A stretch of 32,829 bases of DNA from CAYLOC01 sp964385195 (lineage in GTDB: Bacteria > Actinomycetota > Actinomycetes > Propionibacteriales > Nocardioidaceae): positions 1-32,829 of the forward strand of contig CAYLOC010000007.1 in the NCBI GenBank assembly GCA_964385195.1, in the 5' to 3' direction. This document shows, piece after piece, positions 22,189-29,545 of the stretch. Position numbers and translations under genes: made by a program. Numbering within the stretch: position 1 is the first letter of the stretch; every line of letters starts with the position of its first letter. The notes under the pieces were generated by a model, which was not told the origin of the DNA, did no database searches, and was given only the letters and a program-made list of their open reading frames with translations.

Positions 22189-22617
22189 ATGGCAGATGAG
22201 GACTCCCGCCGTACCGTGACCGTCAGCAGAACCGGCCCGGGCCGGTTCCGTGCCACCAACTCCCGCGGCGGCACCCTGGACCTGAGCAGTGGCGACGACC
22301 CCGACTTCACCCCTGTCGAGCTGCTGCTCACCGCGATCGCCGGCTGCTCCGGCATCGACGTCGACATCCTCACCAGCCGCCGCTCGGCACCGGACTCCTT
22401 CACCATGGAGGTCTCTGGTAACAAGGTCCGCGACGAGCTCGGCAACCACCTCGACTCGCTCCACCTGAGGTTCGACGTGCGGTTCCCCGAGGGCGAGGGC
22501 GGCGATGCTGCCCGCAGCGTCCTCCCCGATGCCGTCAAACGTTCGCACGACCGGCTGTGCACGGTGAGCCGCACGGTCGAGCTGGAGTCGCCGGTGAATG
22601 TCACGGTCAGTGACTGA
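22189..22617 (+). CDS. OsmC family protein
   Basis: A 142-residue OsmC/Ohr-superfamily protein. These homodimeric enzymes reduce organic peroxides with two cysteines at opposite ends of a central helix pair. Both are present: Cys53 in LTAIAGCSGIDV and Cys124 in HDRLCTVSRTV, and FTPVELLLTAIAGCSG is the usual segment around the first. There is no signal peptide. It could detoxify lipid or organic hydroperoxides, although many OsmC-like proteins have no proven substrate. The ATG is preceded by a GGGAGA site some 10 nt upstream. Its end overlaps the start of the DNA glycosylase gene, so two damage-defence functions are translationally linked. Confidence 0.87.
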   Translation: MADEDSRRTVTVSRTGPGRFRATNSRGGTLDLSSGDDPDFTPVELLLTAIAGCSGIDVDILTSRRSAPDSFTMEVSGNKVRDELGNHLDSLHLRFDVRFPEGEGGDAARSVLPDAVKRSHDRLCTVSRTVELESPVNVTVSD

Positions 22618-23227
22618 GGCGGGGTCCCGGCCGGCCGTCGAGGCGTTCTTCCGCCGTCCGGCGCTGCAGGTCGCGCCCGAGCTGCTGGGCAGCGTGGTCT
22701 CCCATGGCCCCGTGTCGCTGCGACTCACCGAAGTGGAGGCCTACTGCGGCCTCGACGACCCCGCCTCACACGCCTACCGGGGAGAGACCCCGCGGACCAA
22801 GGTCATGTTCGGGCCGCCCGGTTACGTCTACGTCTACTTCGTGTACGGCGTGCACTGGGCCATGAACCTCGTATGCGAGCACGATGGTGTCGCCGCCGCA
22901 TGTCTGCTCCGCGGCGCCGAGGTGATCGAGGGGGAGGACGTCGCCCGGCAACGGCGGGGTGAGTCGACTCCCTCGGCACGGCTGGCCCGTGGACCGGGCA
23001 ACCTCGCCGCGGCACTGGGTGTGACCGGCACCGACAGTGGACGGGCACTGTGGGACGGGACGCTGTCCTGGTCCCCGGCACCGGAGCCGTCCGCCTACGA
23101 ACAGGGCCCGCGGGTGGGGGTTGCGGCCGCCGCCGACCGCAACTGGCGGTTCTGGATCCCCGGTAACCCGACCGTCTCGGCGTACCGTGCCCACAAGCGG
23201 CGCCACCGGGGGACGCGGGGCCGGTAG
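22598..23227 (+). CDS. 3-methyladenine DNA glycosylase (MPG/AAG family)
   Basis: A 209-residue alkyladenine glycosylase of the mammalian AAG type, which removes 3-methyladenine and related alkylated or deaminated purines to start base-excision repair. The diagnostic run LRLTEVEAYCGLDDPASHAY carries the catalytic Glu, followed by TKVMFGPPGYVYVYFVYGVH with the base-flipping Tyr region, and later LARGPGNLAAALGV. The ATG at 22598 lies inside the end of the OsmC gene (20-nt overlap); an in-frame GTG at 22610 is an alternative start. The C-terminus is short and basic (KRRHRGTRGR). Its stop codon TAG is also the first part of the proposed promoter for the next gene. Confidence 0.9.
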   Translation: MSRSVTEAGSRPAVEAFFRRPALQVAPELLGSVVSHGPVSLRLTEVEAYCGLDDPASHAYRGETPRTKVMFGPPGYVYVYFVYGVHWAMNLVCEHDGVAAACLLRGAEVIEGEDVARQRRGESTPSARLARGPGNLAAALGVTGTDSGRALWDGTLSWSPAPEPSAYEQGPRVGVAAAADRNWRFWIPGNPTVSAYRAHKRRHRGTRGR

Positions 23228-23230
23228 GTT
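23225..23230 (+). promoter_or_regulatory. Candidate -10 for the DUF2277 gene (leaderless)
   Basis: TAGGTT, seven nt, then the ATG at 23238. The hexamer overlaps the TAG stop of the glycosylase gene. No ribosome-binding site lies before the ATG, which supports a leaderless transcript. Confidence 0.45.
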
Positions 23231-23237
23231 GGCGGCC

Positions 23238-23513
23238 ATGTGCCGAAACATTCGTGTGCTCTACAACTTCGAACCCCCGGCGACCCCGGAGGAGGTGCAG
23301 GCCGCGGCGACCCAGTATGTCCGCAAGGTCAGTGGTATGCAGAAGCCGTCGAAGGCGAACACCGACGCGGTGGACCGGGCCGTCGCCGACGTTGCCGCCG
23401 CCACCCAGCGCCTGCTCGACGCGCTGGTGACGACGGCCAAGCCGCGGGACCGTGCGGTGGAGGCGGACAAGGCTCGCGCGGGAAGCCGCAAGCGCTTCCC
23501 CACCCGCGTCTGA
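23238..23513 (+). CDS. DUF2277 family protein
   Basis: A 91-residue protein with the strongly conserved N-terminus of this family, MCRNIRVLYNFEPPATPEEV, then QAAATQYVRKVSGMQKPSKAN. Next comes a helical segment (DRAVADVAAATQRLLDALVT) and a basic end. The family is widespread in actinobacteria and some other bacteria, but I know of no established function. Cys2 and the NFEPPAT motif look important because they are invariant in relatives I recall. It is soluble, with no membrane segment. It stands between the glycosylase and the large regulator, with its own likely promoter. Confidence 0.85.
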   Translation: MCRNIRVLYNFEPPATPEEVQAAATQYVRKVSGMQKPSKANTDAVDRAVADVAAATQRLLDALVTTAKPRDRAVEADKARAGSRKRFPTRV

Positions 23514-23548
23514 CCCAGGCCGCGCCCGGCATCTGGCAAGGTAGAGGG

Positions 23549-26500
23549 GTGCACGTTGCCGTCCTGGGCCAGCTCGAGGTCCGCGTGGACGGTGCGCTCG
23601 TCACGGTCACCGGGACACGGGTACGACGGCTGTTGGCCCGGCTCGCGGTCGATGCCCCGCGCGCCGTGTCCACCGCAGAGCTCGTCGATGCCGTGTGGAC
23701 CGGGGAGGATCCTCCGGCCAACGTGGCCAACGCGTTGCAGTCTCTGGTATCCCGGCTGCGTCGCGCCCTCGGCACGCACGAGGTCGTCCAGCAGGCCAGG
23801 ACCGGATACCTGCTCGCGGTTGACCACCTGGCCGTCGATGCCCATCGGTTCCAGGACCTGTCCGGCCAGGGTGCCCGCATACTGGACAGCAACCCCACGC
23901 ATGCCCGCGAACTGCTGAACGAGGCGCTGTCCCTGTGGCGTGGCGACCCGTTGGTCGACGCAGACGGTGCCGACTACGCTCTCGGGCTCGTCGGCCGTTG
24001 GGAGCAGCAGTACGTCGATACCCGGGCCCACCTGCTCGCGGCCCGGTCTGCGACGGGGGAGTCCACCGAACTCGTCGGCGACCTCTGGGAACTGACCGCG
24101 TCCTACCCACTCGATGAGCGCTTCCGCTCCTTGCTCATGAAGACGCTGGCACGGACCGGGCGTCCCGCCGAGGCACTGCGCGTCTATGAGGACCTGCGGT
24201 CCCGGCTGGCCGATGAGCTGGGCACCGACCCCTCCCAGGAGCTGCAGAGCCTCCACCTGCAGCTGTTGCGCGGTGAGCGGCAGCCCACCGCCCCGGCAGC
24301 GTCCCGCACGAACCTGCGGAGCCCGGTCACCAACTTCGTCGGGCGGGACGAGGAGATGAAGCGCCTCGATAGCCTCCTCGAGACATCCCGCCTGGTGACC
24401 ATCACCGGTCCAGGAGGCGCCGGTAAGACCCGTCTGGCCACGGAGGTGGCGCGATCGCGGCTGGAGCGGGAGCCGGACGGGGTGTGGCTGGTGGAGCTTG
24501 CGCCGGTCACCGACCCGGCCAACGTCGTTCAGGCGTTTCTTGGTGCCCTGGACATCCGAGAGTCCTACCTGCTGGACCAGACCCGCGAGACTGCCGGTTC
24601 CCGCGATCCGCGCAGTCGGCTCGGCGACGCGTTGGCCGCAGCACGCTGCCTGCTCGTCGTGGACAACTGCGAGCACCTCATCGACGCGGTGGCCGCACTG
24701 GTTGACTCGCTCCTCGCGAAGTGCCCACACCTGCAAGTGGTCGCCACCAGCCGCGAACCGTTGGGAATCGACGGCGAAGCCTTGTGTGCCCTCGCGTCGT
24801 TGGACCTTCCGCCACCCGGGGTCGACCCCACCTCGGCGCTGGACTACGCCGCGGTGCGTCTGTTCACCGACCGAGCAGCACAGGTGCGTGCGGATTTCAC
24901 GGTGGATCCGGAGACCACGCCGTATGTCGTCGATATCGTGCACCGGCTGGATGGGCTGCCGCTCGCCATCGAGCTCGCCGTCGCGCGGTTGCGGGTGCTT
25001 CCGGTCGCCGAGATCAGTGCCCGCCTGGACGACCGGTTCCGGCTGCTCACCGGAGGCAGCCGTACGGCGATGCCCCGCCACCGCACACTCCGCGCGGTGG
25101 TGGAGTGGAGCTGGAGCCTGCTCGGGCCGGAGGAGCAGTTGCTCGCCGAACGGCTCGCGGTCTTCCCGGCCGGCGCCACCGTGGAGGCCGCGACCGCCGT
25201 ATGCGGTGACGAGCGGTTGTCTGAGGATGCGATCGCCGCGTTGCTTGACTCGCTCGTAGACAAGTCGCTGCTGCAGATATCGGGAGACGGCCAGTTGCGC
25301 TACCGCATGCTGGAGACGCTGCGGGAGTACGGCGTAGAGCGGCTCACCGAACGTGATGAGGTGAGAGACGCCAGGGCCCACCACGCCCGGTACTTCGCCC
25401 ACCTGGTGACGACGCACGCCGCACTGCTGCGTGGTCAGGAACAGCTGGCTGCATTCCGTGTGATCGATGCCGAACGGGACAATGCGCTGGCTGCGTTGCG
25501 GTTCCTCAGTGACTCCGGGGAGGCGCAGGCCGCAGTGGACCTGGGCCTGGCACTGGCATGGTTCTGGATGTTGCGCAGTGACCACGAGGAGGTGTCCTAC
25601 TGGCTCGGCGTCGCCTTGGCAGCGGAGGGAGACCTCGACAAAGGGGACCGGACGCTGGCGGAGGCGGTCCGAGCGGCCACCGGGTTCGTGCGGTGGACGA
25701 CGGAGCCGACCGACCCCCGCGAGGAGTTCCGGCGGCTCAGTGCAGCGATGGACCACGTGGATACCGCGAAGCAGCCGTGGGCTGTGATCATCAAGGCGCT
25801 GATGGCGCTGTTCTCCGAGGACGAGGCCGGCATGGACGCGGCGTTCGAGGACGGCCTGCGGTCTCCGGACCCGTGGACCAGAGCCGCCGTGCTCACGTTC
25901 CGGGCGGCGGCGGCGGAGAACCGGGGGAACGTCGATGTGGTCCGGGCGAGCGTGGACGAGGCACTGGCCGGTTTCCAGGCTCTCGGCGACCGGTGGGGTA
26001 CGGCGTCGACATTGGCCGCTTTGGGCCAGCTGCGTACCCTCGACGGCGACCTCGACGGAGCGCTTGCTGCCTTCGACGAGGCGGAAGCGGCCATGGCCGA
26101 GCTCGGCGCCCGCATCGACGAGGGAGTGATGGCCATGCGGAAGGCCAACCTCTACCTGCGCCTCGGTGATGTGGGCGCAGCGAAGCAGGAGCAGTCCCGG
26201 CTCGAGGAGGCGGTCGAGCGCAGCGGTGGGACGCAGGAGCTGTTGTTGGCCTCGGCCCTGCGGGCCGGGTTGGCGTTGGTCGAACAGGACCAGGAAGGAA
26301 TGCGGCATAGCCGCGCGGAGCTGCAGCAACAGATCCAGGACCTGCCGCCGCAGTCGCCGGTGTTCGGCCACGGCATGGCCATCGGACGGACGATGATGGC
26401 GTCGATCGACATCGCCCACGGCGACCTGGATGGAGCAGGGGAGTGTCTGCAGGGGGCTTTTGATGCAGCGGTGCAGACCAAGGACCTGCCGGTGGTGGCC

Positions 26501-26743
26501 AGTGTGGGCGTCGTCCACGCCCAGCTCGCGCTCGCGCGTGGTCAGTACCAGCGGGCAGCAGAGGTACTGGGTGCGTCGGCCGCGCTGCGCGGCGCCGAGG
26601 ACGCCACCGACGTACAGGTCGCCAGCATCACCAGGGGGCTGCGCGAGGCCATGGGCTCCGAATTCGACACGGTGTACGCCGATGGCCGCGCCCTCGACAG
26701 GGAGAGCGCGGCCGCCCGCGTCGACCCCGGTTCGTCCGACTGA
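23549..26743 (+). CDS. AfsR/SARP-type transcriptional regulator with NB-ARC ATPase and TPR region
   Basis: A 1064-residue regulator starting at GTG (MHVAVLGQLEVRVDGALVTV). Domains in order: OmpR-type winged helix at about 1-95; bacterial transcriptional activator domain (BTAD) at about 100-245, with VDAHRFQDL, YPLDERFRSLLMKTLARTGR and ALRVYEDLRSRLADELGTDP; an NB-ARC/STAND ATPase with Walker A GPGGAGKT at 287-294 and Walker B LLVVDNCEHL near 370; a winged-helix-like arm; and a C-terminal helical TPR-like region from about 620. STAND ATPases of this type integrate a signal with ATP binding, and SARPs often switch on secondary metabolism. No biosynthetic genes are nearby, so the target is unknown. 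The convergent exporter genes are a possible partner. A GAGG precedes the GTG. Confidence 0.9.
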   Translation: MHVAVLGQLEVRVDGALVTVTGTRVRRLLARLAVDAPRAVSTAELVDAVWTGEDPPANVANALQSLVSRLRRALGTHEVVQQARTGYLLAVDHLAVDAHRFQDLSGQGARILDSNPTHARELLNEALSLWRGDPLVDADGADYALGLVGRWEQQYVDTRAHLLAARSATGESTELVGDLWELTASYPLDERFRSLLMKTLARTGRPAEALRVYEDLRSRLADELGTDPSQELQSLHLQLLRGERQPTAPAASRTNLRSPVTNFVGRDEEMKRLDSLLETSRLVTITGPGGAGKTRLATEVARSRLEREPDGVWLVELAPVTDPANVVQAFLGALDIRESYLLDQTRETAGSRDPRSRLGDALAAARCLLVVDNCEHLIDAVAALVDSLLAKCPHLQVVATSREPLGIDGEALCALASLDLPPPGVDPTSALDYAAVRLFTDRAAQVRADFTVDPETTPYVVDIVHRLDGLPLAIELAVARLRVLPVAEISARLDDRFRLLTGGSRTAMPRHRTLRAVVEWSWSLLGPEEQLLAERLAVFPAGATVEAATAVCGDERLSEDAIAALLDSLVDKSLLQISGDGQLRYRMLETLREYGVERLTERDEVRDARAHHARYFAHLVTTHAALLRGQEQLAAFRVIDAERDNALAALRFLSDSGEAQAAVDLGLALAWFWMLRSDHEEVSYWLGVALAAEGDLDKGDRTLAEAVRAATGFVRWTTEPTDPREEFRRLSAAMDHVDTAKQPWAVIIKALMALFSEDEAGMDAAFEDGLRSPDPWTRAAVLTFRAAAAENRGNVDVVRASVDEALAGFQALGDRWGTASTLAALGQLRTLDGDLDGALAAFDEAEAAMAELGARIDEGVMAMRKANLYLRLGDVGAAKQEQSRLEEAVERSGGTQELLLASALRAGLALVEQDQEGMRHSRAELQQQIQDLPPQSPVFGHGMAIGRTMMASIDIAHGDLDGAGECLQGAFDAAVQTKDLPVVASVGVVHAQLALARGQYQRAAEVLGASAALRGAEDATDVQVASITRGLREAMGSEFDTVYADGRALDRESAAARVDPGSSD

Positions 26744-26788
26744 GCCCAGGTCTTTCCGACGGGCCCCGGTCGGACGAACCGCGGGGTC
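26723..26788. terminator. Large inverted repeat bridging two convergent stop codons
   Basis: GACCCCGGTTCGTCCGAC (26723-26740) pairs with GTCGGACGAACC (26769-26780) and, after a two-nt bulge, GGGGTC (26783-26788), 18 pairs in all. It begins inside the last codons of the SARP gene and ends in the stop codon of the ABC permease. There is no T-tract, but the symmetry would make it usable from both sides, so a bidirectional terminator is the likely role. Confidence 0.7.
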
Positions 26789-27623
26789 AGGCCTTCCGGT
26801 TGTAGGCCCGCAGCGCCAGCGGGACGAAGATCACCAGCATGCAGGCCATCGTCACCAGGGTCCACAGCAGAGGCATCGCGACGTCACCGCCGATCATCAG
26901 ACCCCGCACGGTGTCGACGAGGTGCGTGATCGGGTTGATCTTGACGAACGCCTGCAAGCCGCCGGGCATCGTCTCCGGCGGGACGAACGTCGAGCTGGCG
27001 AAGCTGAGCGGCATCACGATCAACATCATGATCCCCTGGACCGCGCCGGACGTGCGGACCTTCATGCCGACCCAGACCGACACCCACGAGAAGCACAGCC
27101 CGAACGCGATGGAGATGCCCAGAGCGGCGAGCGCAGCGAGCCATCCGGTCTGCAGCTGGAACCCCATGACCATGCCGAACCCGAGCGTGATGATGAACAG
27201 CACCAGGTAACGCACGAAGTCGGCGAGAACGATGCCGATCAACGGGGCCGAGCGCAGGATCGGCAAGGACCGGAACCGGTCGAAGACGCCCTTCTCGATG
27301 TCGGCGTTGAGGTTCTGGCCGATGGCGATCCCCGCCATGGCGATCGACATACCCACCATCCCCGGCAGGATGTACTGCAGGTACTGCTGTGAGTGGCCGC
27401 CGGAGATGGCGCCGCCGAAGATGTAGACGAACATCGCCAGCATGATGATCGGCTGGATGGTGACGTCGATCAGCGCCTCCGGCGTCCGGTAGGTCTTGAT
27501 CAGGCTGCGCTCGGCCAGCGCCAGCGACTGTTTCAAGCCAGCGACGAGGGTCGAGGTCTTGGGTGGCTGCGACTGGGGCGTCGCCGTACCCGAGGGGCTC
27601 GGACTCAATGTGGTCGCACTCAT
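26787..27623 (-). CDS. ABC-2 type transporter permease (DrrB-like)
   Basis: A 278-residue permease with six hydrophobic segments: around residues 55-72 (IQPIIMLAMFVYIFGGAI), 85-105, 132-155 (LVLFIITLGFGMVMGF), 162-182, 195-215 (IMMLIVMPLSFASSTFVPPE) and 250-272. The segment after the fifth, FVPPETMPGGLQAFVKINPI followed by THLVDTVRGL, is the ABC-2 signature loop of daunorubicin-resistance-type (DrrB) exporters. The first 25 residues are Ser/Thr/Pro-rich and cytosolic. It overlaps the upstream ATPase gene by ATGA and should form the channel of the same exporter. The substrate is unknown; antibiotics, lipids and polyketides are all possible. Confidence 0.9.
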   Translation of the reverse strand: MSATTLSPSPSGTATPQSQPPKTSTLVAGLKQSLALAERSLIKTYRTPEALIDVTIQPIIMLAMFVYIFGGAISGGHSQQYLQYILPGMVGMSIAMAGIAIGQNLNADIEKGVFDRFRSLPILRSAPLIGIVLADFVRYLVLFIITLGFGMVMGFQLQTGWLAALAALGISIAFGLCFSWVSVWVGMKVRTSGAVQGIMMLIVMPLSFASSTFVPPETMPGGLQAFVKINPITHLVDTVRGLMIGGDVAMPLLWTLVTMACMLVIFVPLALRAYNRKA

Positions 27624-28591
27624 GCGGCCTCCTCTGTGTTGTCAGTGGCGGTGTCGTCGTCGGTGGAGTGCCCGGTCAGGGTGAGGAACACCTCGTCGAG
27701 GCTGGGGAGGTGCAGTGACATCTCGGTCACGGCGATGCGGGCCTCGTGGAGTTGTCCGACGGCGGCGGTCAGCGCTGAGTCGTCGTCGACGGGAACGGTG
27801 AGCAGGTTGCGCCCGCTGACCTCCGGGTCCGCACCGGAGATGCCGCGCAGCACGGTGGTGACCTCGGCAACGTCGGCGGGATCCTTCGGCCGTACGGCGA
27901 GTCGTTGCCCGCCGATGATCTCCTTCAGCCCATCGGGGGTGTCGTGGGCGATCACCCGGCCGTGGTCGATGACCGAGATCTCGTCGGCGAGCGCGTCCGC
28001 CTCGTCGAGGTACTGGGTGGTGAGCAGGACGGTGGACCCGTCACTGACCAGACCACGTACGACGTCCCACATGTCCTCGCGTTTGGCAGGGTCCAGCCCG
28101 GTGGTCGGCTCGTCCAGGAAGATCACCTCCGGCCGACCCACCAGGGACGCGGCGAGGTCGAGGCGCCGGCGCATGCCGCCGGAGTAGGTCTTGGCCATCC
28201 GGCCGGCTGCGTCGCTGAGGTCGAACCAGGCCAGCAGCTCTTTCGCCCGCGCCCGGGCATCCCGGCGCGTCATCCCGAGCAGCTGCCCGATCAGCAACAG
28301 GTTCTGGGTGCCGGTCAGGTCCTCGTCCACCGAGGCGTACTGGCCGGTGAGACCGACGGTCTCTCGGACGCGCCGGGCTTGCGTGGCGACGTCGTAACCG
28401 CCGACGTGGGCGGTACCGGAGTCGGCCCGCAGGAGCGTGCTGAGGATACGGACCGCAGTGGTCTTACCGGCCCCGTTCGGCCCGAGGACACCGAGCACGG
28501 TGCCTTCCTCGGCGGCGAGGCTGACCCCGGCGAGCGCCTGGGTCTTCCCGAAGCTCTTGGTGAGGCCCGTTGCCTCGATTGCGTAGGTCAT
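27620..28591 (-). CDS. ABC transporter ATP-binding protein (DrrA-like)
   Basis: A 323-residue ATPase. It has Walker A GPNGAGKT at residues 37-44, a Q-loop in VGLTGQYASVDEDLTG, signature YSGGMRRRLDLAASL (SGGM at 137-140), Walker B and D-loop VIFLDEPTTGLDP (156-168), and the H-loop region LLTTQYLDEADALAD. The C-terminal 80 residues (SLHLPSLDEVFLTLTGH) match the extra domain of DrrA-type exporter ATPases. The ATG follows a strong AAGGAGAC site, which excludes the in-frame upstream extension. It is first in the two-gene exporter operon, ATGA-overlapped with the permease, and divergent from the hemerythrin gene across an interval with repeated CTGACA sequences. Confidence 0.93.
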   Translation of the reverse strand: MTYAIEATGLTKSFGKTQALAGVSLAAEEGTVLGVLGPNGAGKTTAVRILSTLLRADSGTAHVGGYDVATQARRVRETVGLTGQYASVDEDLTGTQNLLLIGQLLGMTRRDARARAKELLAWFDLSDAAGRMAKTYSGGMRRRLDLAASLVGRPEVIFLDEPTTGLDPAKREDMWDVVRGLVSDGSTVLLTTQYLDEADALADEISVIDHGRVIAHDTPDGLKEIIGGQRLAVRPKDPADVAEVTTVLRGISGADPEVSGRNLLTVPVDDDSALTAAVGQLHEARIAVTEMSLHLPSLDEVFLTLTGHSTDDDTATDNTEEAA

Positions 28592-28659
28592 CGATGTCTC
28601 CTTCTGCGATGTGTCGTCTTGATCCTCGGGTACGCCGCTGACGGGTTCCGCACACGCTG

Positions 28660-28697
28660 CTGACACTCCCTGACAGGAGCCCGGGGTCCGTGTCAGG
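28660..28697. promoter_or_regulatory. CTGACA-containing repeats between divergent genes (operator candidate)
   Basis: CTGACA occurs at 28660-28665 and 28670-28675, one helical turn apart, and inverted as TGTCAG at 28691-28696. CTGACAC (28660-28666) and GTGTCAG (28690-28696) form one inverted pair. CCTGACA (28669-28675) and TGTCAGG (28691-28697) form another. The site lies 69 nt upstream of the exporter ATPase start and 59 nt upstream of the hemerythrin start, a sensible place for a repressor or activator. No regulator gene is adjacent. Confidence 0.45.
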
Positions 28698-28742
28698 ACC
28701 GGGTGGAGGCTGTTCTGACGGGAGCAGGGTGACGGTCCCGCC

Positions 28743-28748
28743 TAGAAT
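28743..28748 (+). promoter_or_regulatory. Candidate -10 for the hemerythrin gene (leaderless)
   Basis: TAGAAT, seven nt, then the ATG at 28756, with no ribosome-binding site. The -35 region is weak. The spacing is identical to that before argC, the SDR gene and the DUF2277 gene. Confidence 0.5.
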
Positions 28749-28755
28749 CGGACGC

Positions 28756-29283
28756 ATGACGACAGAGATCCCTCGCCCTGCTGCGGGTGACGTGGTGGAC
28801 CTGATACTCGATGACCACCGACTGTTCGAAGAGATGCTGCGGAGCCTGCGCGACGAGACCAGTGACCGGGAGGCGCTGCGGTGGCAGATGTCGGCACTCC
28901 TGGTCGCGCACGGAGAGGCGGAGGAGTCCGAGGTCTACAACCAGCTGCAGCGCAAGACCGAGGTCGACGAGGAGGACGTCGAGCACAGCACGATCGAGCA
29001 CGACGAGGGCTATGAGTCCCTCCTGCCGCTGCTGGAGTCGTCCGACCTCTACACCGAGCAGTTCAGCGAGGCGATCCACGAGTACAGCGAGACGCTGCTG
29101 CACCACCTGGACGAGGAGGAGCGCAGCATCCTCAACCCGGCTCGCACCGAGGTAAGCGAGACCCAACGATCCGTGCTGGGCGCGAACTGGGCACGCGAGC
29201 GCAACCGGCTGTTGGACACCGACTGCGGGACGTTGGACAACGTACGACGACTGGTGGCCGAGGCGAAGCAGCGCAGCACCTGA
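28756..29283 (+). CDS. Hemerythrin HHE domain protein
   Basis: A 175-residue four-helix-bundle protein of the HHE cation-binding (hemerythrin-like) family. Candidate di-iron ligands are His21 (LILDDHRLFEEML), His52 and Glu56 (LLVAHGEAEESEVY), His82 (IEHDEGYESL), and His116/His117 with Glu121 (LHHLDEEERSIL). Such proteins bind oxygen or nitric oxide, or act as iron or redox sensors; which applies is not visible here. The C-terminal 45 residues (WARERNRLLDTDCGTLDNVR) have a single Cys. An in-frame GTG-type extension of 22 codons upstream overlaps the promoter and is rejected. It is divergent from the exporter ATPase gene. Confidence 0.88.
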   Translation: MTTEIPRPAAGDVVDLILDDHRLFEEMLRSLRDETSDREALRWQMSALLVAHGEAEESEVYNQLQRKTEVDEEDVEHSTIEHDEGYESLLPLLESSDLYTEQFSEAIHEYSETLLHHLDEEERSILNPARTEVSETQRSVLGANWARERNRLLDTDCGTLDNVRRLVAEAKQRST

Positions 29284-29383
29284 CCTACTGCCCGGTCGGG
29301 CTCATGCGGCGGCTCGGTCCCTGCTGTGTCGCTGCATTCTCGGTGCAGGAAGCTTTGGCAAACGCGCCGCGCCGGGGTGGGCG

Positions 29384-29455
29384 AGGCAGATACACCGTTG
29401 GCGAGCCGGATTTGCCTTGTAAACGGCGCATCCGCCCCGTCTACAAGGCAACCGC
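29384..29455 (+). repeat. 72-bp palindromic dispersed element, copy 2
   Basis: This copy is inverted relative to the one after argH and matches at 64 of 72 positions. Its arms TTGCCTTGTAAACGG (29412-29426) and CCGTCTACAAGGCAA (29437-29451) pair except at one position, which is a G-U when the minus strand is transcribed. The fold is therefore best preserved in RNA antisense to tyrS. It lies in the 262-nt interval 29284-29545 between the hemerythrin gene and tyrS, which contains no gene I can support. GGCAAACGCGCCG (29357-29369) just upstream repeats a 13-nt piece of the loop of copy 1. Confidence 0.85.
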
Positions 29456-29545
29456 GGCGAGGCCGAGCGGGAATGCGGGTCGCTTGCGGGTACGGCGATG
29501 CGGGATGCTTGTCGTGGTACGTCGGGTCGACAGGGAGGCTGGTAC

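Noticed and set aside
23261..26518. A 1085-codon open frame antisense to the SARP regulator
   Set aside because: Long antisense frames are common in very GC-rich genes. The translation has no recognisable domains, while the plus strand has a complete domain series.
23549..28591. A secondary-metabolite gene cluster around the SARP regulator
   Set aside because: No synthase, tailoring or resistance enzymes other than the generic exporter are present; the neighbours are housekeeping and repair genes.
29284..29545. T-box or leader peptide upstream of tyrS
   Set aside because: I found no T-box bulge sequence, specifier loop or Tyr-rich peptide; the interval is mainly the palindromic element.
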